Below are positions 7,668 to 10,828 of a stretch of 10,828 nucleotides of DNA, piece by piece. Within the stretch, counting starts at the first letter, position 1; each line of letters begins with the position of its first letter. Where the stretch lies: assembly GCA_001587675.1 (NCBI GenBank), contig LNGD01000049.1:1-10828 (forward strand). The letters are read 5' to 3'. The stretch comes from Candidatus Methanofastidiosum methylothiophilum (lineage in GTDB: Archaea > Methanobacteriota_B > Thermococci > Methanofastidiosales > Methanofastidiosaceae). The notes below the pieces were generated by a model, which did no database searches, was not told the origin of the DNA, and saw only the letters and a list, made by a program, of their open reading frames with translations. A program made the translations under genes and the position numbers.

Positions 7668-7713
7668 TTAATACTAGTTCCAAATATCGCATTAAAAAAA
7701 TGGAGGCAGTTAA

Positions 7714-9195
7714 ATGGATGTGAAAGTTTACAAAAACTATGTAAACGGAAAGTGGGTTGAACCCGCAAACAACGGGTATGTTGATATAATAAACCCTAGT
7801 ACCGGGGATATAATAGCAAAAGCTCCTCTTTCAACAAAAGCTGAAGCTGACAAGGCAATAGAAGCCGCTCACAAGGCTTTCCAGGAGTGGAGTCAGACAC
7901 CAGTACCAAGGAGAGCAAAACCACTTTATAAGTTAAGAGAAATTTTCATGGACAATGAAGAAGAAATCTCAAGAATTCTTGTAGAAGAAATGGGAAAATC
8001 CCTACCTGATGCAAGAGCTGAGATGAAAAGATCTTTTGAAAACATTGAAGTTGCATGTGGAATGCCAATTCTTCAGATGGGGGATAAATTAGTAGGCAGT
8101 TCCTTTGGGATTGATGGGGAGGTTCTAAGATTGCCTATGGGTGTTTTTACTATGGTAGCACCATTCAACTTCCCGGCAATGGTTCCATTTTGGTTTATAC
8201 CTTATGCAATAGCAACTGGAAATACAATTGTTGTAAAACCTTCAAAACAAGTTCCAGGAACAATGATAAAAATTACTGAATTAATTGATAAAATTGGGCT
8301 CCCACCAGGGGTATTTAATCTTGTTAACGGTGACAGAGAAGTTGCAGATGCATTTATCGAGCATCCAAAGGTAAAAGGATTCTCATTAGTAGGTTCCACC
8401 AACGTATGCAAAACTGTAGCAGAAAAATGTGCCAGAAATAACAAGAGATTCCAAGCCATGGGAAGTGCCAAAAATCATCTTGTTGCAATGCCAGATGCAA
8501 AAGTAGATGAAGTGATAAGGAATATGCTTACTTCCTGCTTTGGCTGTGCGGGTCAGAGATGTATGGCTTCTTCAGTCCTTGTTGGGGTCGGAGACGAAAT
8601 GTACAAGACAATTTGTGACAAATTCGTTGAAGCATCAAAAGAGGTTATAGTAGCAAATCCACTTGATCCAAAGTATGCGGAAGAGCCATTAGTTATGGGT
8701 CCCGTAATATCCAAAAAAGCATATGATTTCATATACAAAATGATTGATGTCGGAATAAAGGAAGGTGCAAAACTTCTTTTAGATGGCAGAGGGATTAAAG
8801 TACCAGGTCACGAAAAAGGATTTTTCATAGGGCCTACAGTCTTTGCAGATGTTAAAGAAGGAATGGAAATCCATAAGACTGAAATCTTTGGACCTGTCGT
8901 TTGTATAATGAAAGCAAAGAATCTTGACGAAGCAATTGGAATAATTAACAGACACCAGTATGGTAACGGAGCATCTATTTATACACAAAATGGTTACTGG
9001 GCAAGAGAATTCAAACTTAAGGTAGAAGCTGGCATGATTGGGGTTAACATTGGTATACCTGCACCTGTGGCATTCTTACCCTTTGGAGGTATGAAGAACT
9101 CTCAGTTTGCCGACATAAAGGCCCAAGGCAAAGCAATCATTAACTTCTACACAGAAGACAAAATAATTACAGAAAGATTCTGGCCTGAGGATTAA
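7714..9195 (+). CDS. mmsA: CoA-acylating methylmalonate-semialdehyde dehydrogenase-like enzyme (aldehyde dehydrogenase superfamily)
   Basis: MmsA enzymes oxidise methylmalonate or malonate semialdehyde with NAD and CoA to propionyl-CoA or acetyl-CoA, releasing CO2. The 493-residue length is right. Seen here are PFNFPAMVP (150-158), the cofactor-binding VVKPSKQVPG (173-182), the catalytic cysteine C283 in AGQRCM, and EIFGPV (390-395). Where ordinary aldehyde dehydrogenases have ELGG with the general-base glutamate, this one has AMGSAKNH (248-255). That lacks the glutamate, as in CoA-dependent MmsA proteins. A GGAGG ribosome binding site lies seven bases before the ATG. No valine, inositol or beta-alanine catabolic genes are beside it, so the physiological aldehyde is open. 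It is divergent from the LUD fusion and convergent with an Lrp-type regulator. Confidence 0.85.
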   Translation: MDVKVYKNYVNGKWVEPANNGYVDIINPSTGDIIAKAPLSTKAEADKAIEAAHKAFQEWSQTPVPRRAKPLYKLREIFMDNEEEISRILVEEMGKSLPDARAEMKRSFENIEVACGMPILQMGDKLVGSSFGIDGEVLRLPMGVFTMVAPFNFPAMVPFWFIPYAIATGNTIVVKPSKQVPGTMIKITELIDKIGLPPGVFNLVNGDREVADAFIEHPKVKGFSLVGSTNVCKTVAEKCARNNKRFQAMGSAKNHLVAMPDAKVDEVIRNMLTSCFGCAGQRCMASSVLVGVGDEMYKTICDKFVEASKEVIVANPLDPKYAEEPLVMGPVISKKAYDFIYKMIDVGIKEGAKLLLDGRGIKVPGHEKGFFIGPTVFADVKEGMEIHKTEIFGPVVCIMKAKNLDEAIGIINRHQYGNGASIYTQNGYWAREFKLKVEAGMIGVNIGIPAPVAFLPFGGMKNSQFADIKAQGKAIINFYTEDKIITERFWPED

Positions 9196-9200
9196 TTTAA

Positions 9201-9214
9201 TTTATTCTTTTTTA
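9201..9214 (+). terminator. T-rich terminator after mmsA
   Basis: A pyrimidine run, TTTATTCTTTTTTATT and flanks, starts five bases after the mmsA stop and fills the 27-base gap to the convergent regulator gene. T-tracts of this kind are typical archaeal termination signals. No equivalent tract serves the regulator gene on the other strand, whose transcript may run into mmsA. Confidence 0.45.
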
Positions 9215-9222
9215 TTACAATA

Positions 9223-9684
9223 TTAGATATCTACTCGGATATCTTCTTTAATCTTTTTTATTATAACATGTGTATTTGAACGTTCAATTTCCTTCATAGA
9301 GATAAATGTTTCAACAATTCTATTTAGGTCTTCTTTGTCCTTTGCCCTAATTAAAACAAGAAAATCATGTTCCCCTATCAAAAAATATACTCCCCATACA
9401 CCTTGAATATTTTTGAGCTTATCACCGATATACTCTACATATCCCGGATTATAATGGGCCCTAATCAAAGACACTGCCAAAATACCCATACCAACTTTTT
9501 CAGGATCAACTATAGCAGTAAATTTTTTTATAATGCCTCTTTCTTTTAAATTCATGACTCTATAATGGATAGTAGATTTAGAAACACCAAGATCTTTGCC
9601 TAAAGACTCAAAGCTTATTTCTGAGCTATCTTGCAAAGCGTTCAATATTTTAATATCTATTTCATCTAAACTAGTGTTTTCCAT
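9223..9684 (-). CDS. Lrp/AsnC family transcriptional regulator
   Basis: The 153-residue protein has the two-domain Lrp layout. An N-terminal winged helix-turn-helix (about 6-60) contains DIKILNALQ, LGVSKSTIHYRV (32-43) and KERGIIKKFTAIVDPEKVG. A C-terminal alpha-beta ligand-binding and oligomerisation (RAM) domain (about 66-145) includes GEHD (104-107) in the usual effector-site region. Members form dimers to octamers and sense amino acids or other small molecules, but the ligand here is unknown. The start at 9684 is the only sensible one. A TATA box centred 26 bases upstream indicates a leaderless transcript. Being convergent with mmsA and near the divergent mmsA/LUD promoter, it is a candidate local regulator as well as a possible autoregulator. 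That is inference from position. Confidence 0.93.
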   Translation of the reverse strand: MENTSLDEIDIKILNALQDSSEISFESLGKDLGVSKSTIHYRVMNLKERGIIKKFTAIVDPEKVGMGILAVSLIRAHYNPGYVEYIGDKLKNIQGVWGVYFLIGEHDFLVLIRAKDKEDLNRIVETFISMKEIERSNTHVIIKKIKEDIRVDI

Positions 9685-9698
9685 GATTAAATTAAATC
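9685..9698. promoter_or_regulatory. imperfect palindrome before the regulator start
   Basis: GATTAAATTAAATC has outer complementary arms GATT and AATC around an AATT core. It lies between the regulator's TATA box and its ATG, where a bound Lrp-type protein would block its own transcription. The match is short and AT-rich, so this is a weak call. Confidence 0.25.
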
Positions 9699-9705
9699 AT
9701 TGTTC

Positions 9706-9713
9706 ATTTAAAA
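9706..9713 (-). promoter_or_regulatory. TATA box of the Lrp/AsnC gene
   Basis: On the minus strand TTTTAAAT is centred about 26 bases upstream of the ATG at 9684, predicting a leaderless mRNA. No ribosome binding site is seen before the start. An alternative AT run at 9722-9736 would add a leader of about 20 bases. Confidence 0.45.
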
Positions 9714-9736
9714 GATTACTTATAATAATATATATT

Positions 9737-10141
9737 TTAATAGAATCTTATTTTTCTTATTCTGTATTCTCCATTTACTATTTCATATGTCACTGTTATT
9801 GCAACATTATCTCTTTTTTCAAATATTCCTTTATAGTGAATTATTGCTCCATTGTCAATAGGTCTTATATCATATAGTTCTCTTGATATATATTTGCCAG
9901 GATTATTTTGGAAATTTTCAGCATATTCTAAGAAAGATTTTTCTGGAAATGATTTTTTGTACGCTTCTGTAAGATACTCTGTGTATTTTTGATAGTTTTT
10001 TTCGTTTAATCCTTCCATAGTTCTATCCATCATTGGTTCAGTTATTTTTATTACTGATTCTTTATCAAAATCTGAGTAGACAGTGCAACCTGAAAAAATC
10101 AATACAAAATAGATTAATAATATGCTGATTCGTTTATTCAT
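9737..10141 (-). CDS. small predicted lipoprotein of unknown function
   Basis: From the ATG at 10141 the protein has 134 residues. A basic start (MNKR) leads into a hydrophobic stretch (ISILLIYFVLIF) ending in FSGC, a bacterial-type lipobox with the modified cysteine at C19. The mature protein is therefore expected on the outer face of the membrane. The remainder (about 115 residues) starts with a helical, charged segment and ends in beta-rich segments (GAIIHYKGIF, VAITVTYEIV, EYRIRKIRFY). This layout resembles small NTF2-like or DUF3887-like domains, but I do not recognise a family with confidence. An in-frame ATG at 10159 would add six residues. The TATA box spacing and the MNKR signal-peptide start favour 10141. 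The gene is 52 bases upstream of the regulator, on the same strand. Confidence 0.75.
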   Translation of the reverse strand: MNKRISILLIYFVLIFSGCTVYSDFDKESVIKITEPMMDRTMEGLNEKNYQKYTEYLTEAYKKSFPEKSFLEYAENFQNNPGKYISRELYDIRPIDNGAIIHYKGIFEKRDNVAITVTYEIVNGEYRIRKIRFY

Positions 10142-10162
10142 ATATTTTATTTGAAGCATTAC

Positions 10163-10170
10163 TTTTAAAA
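10163..10170 (-). promoter_or_regulatory. TATA box of the lipoprotein gene
   Basis: TTTTAAAA is centred 26 bases upstream of the ATG at 10141. Transcription would begin at the start codon itself, which makes the longer form from 10159 unlikely. Confidence 0.5.
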
Positions 10171-10176
10171 GTTATT

Positions 10177-10252
10177 GGGAGGGCACGACGCATCGCTTGG
10201 AGGATTATATCAGAGGATTCCCTAAAGGGAAGCATTACTAGCTCACAAAGCC
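10177..10252. other. GC-richer patch without a recognisable gene
   Basis: By hand count 39 of 76 bases are G or C, against roughly a quarter to a third in the flanks. The patch contains a hairpin, TTCCC-TAAA-GGGAA (10218-10231), and a direct repeat GAGGATT (10200-10206 and 10213-10219). Two plus-strand frames are open through it, one ending RGFPKGKHY-stop at 10239-10241, but neither has a start codon. In an AT-rich archaeon such a patch may be a structured RNA or the remnant of a transferred gene. I see no tRNA fold or C/D-box motifs. It lies directly upstream of the lipoprotein promoter. Confidence 0.35.
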
Positions 10253-10253
10253 A

Positions 10254-10446
10254 GAATTAATATGTCTACTGTATGAACAATTAATCTCTATTTTATCACC
10301 CATTACAAATATAACAAAAATGCCACTTGAAATCTTCACACTTTTATTGTTGCAAGAATAAAAAAATAGGTAGTTCTAAAAAATTCAGTTAAATTTAATA
10401 ATGGCCCGAGGAAGTAAGTATTCCTAAATGACAAAATCCCACGGAA
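10254..10446. other. AT-rich non-coding stretch
   Basis: No credible reading frame was found on either strand. Two weak inverted repeats are visible: TTTTATT-N8-AATAAAA (10342-10363) and AGGAA-N7-TTCCT (10409-10425). The latter resembles an anticodon arm in shape, but no other part of a tRNA is present. Together with the GC-richer patch this forms a gene-free gap of about 340 bases before the recombinase promoter. Confidence 0.5.
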
Positions 10447-10450
10447 AATA

Positions 10451-10474
10451 TATTTAAATTCGTTACATGTATCG
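10451..10474 (+). promoter_or_regulatory. promoter and possible operator of the recombinase-domain gene
   Basis: TATTTAAAT (10451-10459) is centred 26 bases upstream of the ATG at 10481, predicting a leaderless transcript. Between them lies CGTTACATGTATCG (10461-10474), which is self-complementary except for one T-T pair. It covers the region just upstream of the predicted transcription start, where a dimeric repressor would block initiation. Confidence 0.45.
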
Positions 10475-10480
10475 AAATAT

Positions 10481-10806
10481 ATGGGCATATATAATGAAAA
10501 AAGAAGACTTGAAAATAATTTGGCCTCCTTGAAAAATCGGTAATATGCGATGCCAACAAGAATACAATCAAAGAATTCAAAAGCTATCTAATTGCCACAA
10601 GGATTGGCATTCTTAGGACTAATAGATATGTTCTAGATCTTAGGAGTGTTTGTGAGAGGCATAAAGACAAGCCATTTTCTGAATGGGCCTCCCAAGACGT
10701 GATTGAAGTCCTTGAAAAGATTGAAATGACTGATATTGCGGAAGCTCGAGCCCGTAGTATTGGGAAACTTCATGGAACTTCTAGAAAAGGAGGTAGAAAA
10801 CTATGA
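10481..10806 (+). pseudogene. tyrosine recombinase N-terminal (core-binding, SAM-like) domain, frameshifted and lacking the catalytic domain
   Basis: The first frame from ATG at 10481 gives MGIYNEKRRLENNLASLKNR and stops at 10541-10543. The frame beginning inside that end continues the same protein: VICDANKNTIKEFKSYL, then RTNRYVLDLRSVCERHKDKPFSEWASQD and VEVLEKIEMTD-like text, to a stop at 10804-10806. One extra A in the five-A run at 10532-10536 would join them as ...LASLKKSVICDANK.... The pattern (EKRLENxL...KS...NK..I.EF..YL...R..KY...L......K.F.E....D+..++.KIE) is that of archaeal XerC/D-type integrase N-terminal domains. After about residue 97 the similarity ends; no catalytic Arg, His-x-x-Arg or Tyr box is present. 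The stop overlaps the next start (ATGA), with GGAGGT upstream. It may be a decayed integrase, a sequencing indel in a real small gene, or a recoded gene. Confidence 0.6.
10789..10794 (+). promoter_or_regulatory. strong ribosome binding site for the gene at the right edge
   Basis: GGAGGT, preceded by four A, lies eight bases before the ATG at 10803. It is the best Shine-Dalgarno match in the window and supports a real start there even though only eight codons are visible. Confidence 0.5.
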
Positions 10807-10828
10807 AGCGAAATAATTACCAGATAAC
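10803..10828 (+). CDS. start of an unidentified gene, cut by the window edge
   Basis: Only MKRNNYQI is visible before the sequence ends, so no function can be proposed. The ATG overlaps the stop of the recombinase-domain frame as ATGA and follows a GGAGGT ribosome binding site at good spacing. This arrangement is typical of translationally coupled genes in an operon. The downstream product may act with, or complete, the truncated recombinase; only the adjoining sequence can tell. Confidence 0.45.

Noticed and set aside
7700..7723. Short upstream frame (MEAVKWM) overlapping the mmsA start
   Set aside because: Its ATG and first codon are simply the GGAGG ribosome binding site and flanking bases; nothing suggests a leader peptide.
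10342..10363. Inverted repeat TTTTATT-N8-AATAAAA
   Set aside because: Stem is entirely A-T in very AT-rich DNA and no gene ends nearby on either strand, so it is probably chance.
10401..10440. tRNA-like arm AGGAA-N7-TTCCT, considered as part of a tRNA or attachment site
   Set aside because: The loop lacks the expected purine after the anticodon and no acceptor, D or T arm is present nearby.
10395..10580. 61-residue minus-strand reading frame
   Set aside because: It is antisense to the recombinase-domain coding sequence and promoter, with no ribosome binding site and no recognisable motif.
1..10828. CRISPR arrays, insertion sequences, rRNA or tRNA genes
   Set aside because: No regularly spaced repeats, no transposase with terminal inverted repeats and no rRNA or tRNA-like sequence were seen on either strand.

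Overview
The window comes from an AT-rich archaeon, most likely a euryarchaeote. The evidence is an archaeal-type tyrosyl-tRNA synthetase, translation factor aIF1A, a RIO1-family kinase and a Dim2/Pno1-like KH protein in adjacent genes. In addition, several start codons lie about 26 bases downstream of a TATA box, as expected of leaderless archaeal transcripts. AMP-forming acetyl-CoA synthetase, a LUD/iron-sulfur/CCG fusion and a methylmalonate-semialdehyde dehydrogenase would suit an anaerobe that handles acetate and small organic acids. A Methanofastidiosa-like methanogen is one guess, but nothing here proves it.

Layout. Positions 76-3374 (plus strand) hold a family 2 glycosyltransferase, then tyrS, aIF1A, rio1 and the KH gene, tightly packed as an information-processing block. 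Its last stop codon overlaps that of acetyl-CoA synthetase, which comes from the other strand (3371-5329). Upstream of that, also on the minus strand, is a 665-residue LutB-LutA-like iron-sulfur fusion (to 7506). A 207-base divergent promoter region with two inverted repeats separates it from the mmsA-like gene (7714-9195, plus). Convergent to mmsA are an Lrp/AsnC regulator (9223-9684, minus) and a small predicted lipoprotein (9737-10141, minus). The right end has a GC-richer patch without a clear gene, then a good promoter leading into a tyrosine-recombinase N-terminal domain (10481-10806) that needs one frameshift to read. That fragment ends in an ATGA overlap with a new gene running off the window.

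How the genes fit together. The translation and ribosome-biogenesis genes form a conserved archaeal type of cluster. The three catabolic genes could feed acetyl-CoA or propionyl-CoA metabolism: acetate activation, organic-acid oxidation through iron-sulfur centres, and CoA-acylating semialdehyde oxidation. The Lrp-like protein is a candidate local regulator. These links are inferred from position, not shown.

The most notable points are an apparent CTG start codon for the initiation-factor gene, the cryptic recombinase-domain gene at the right end, and the LUD-ferredoxin-double-CCG fusion.
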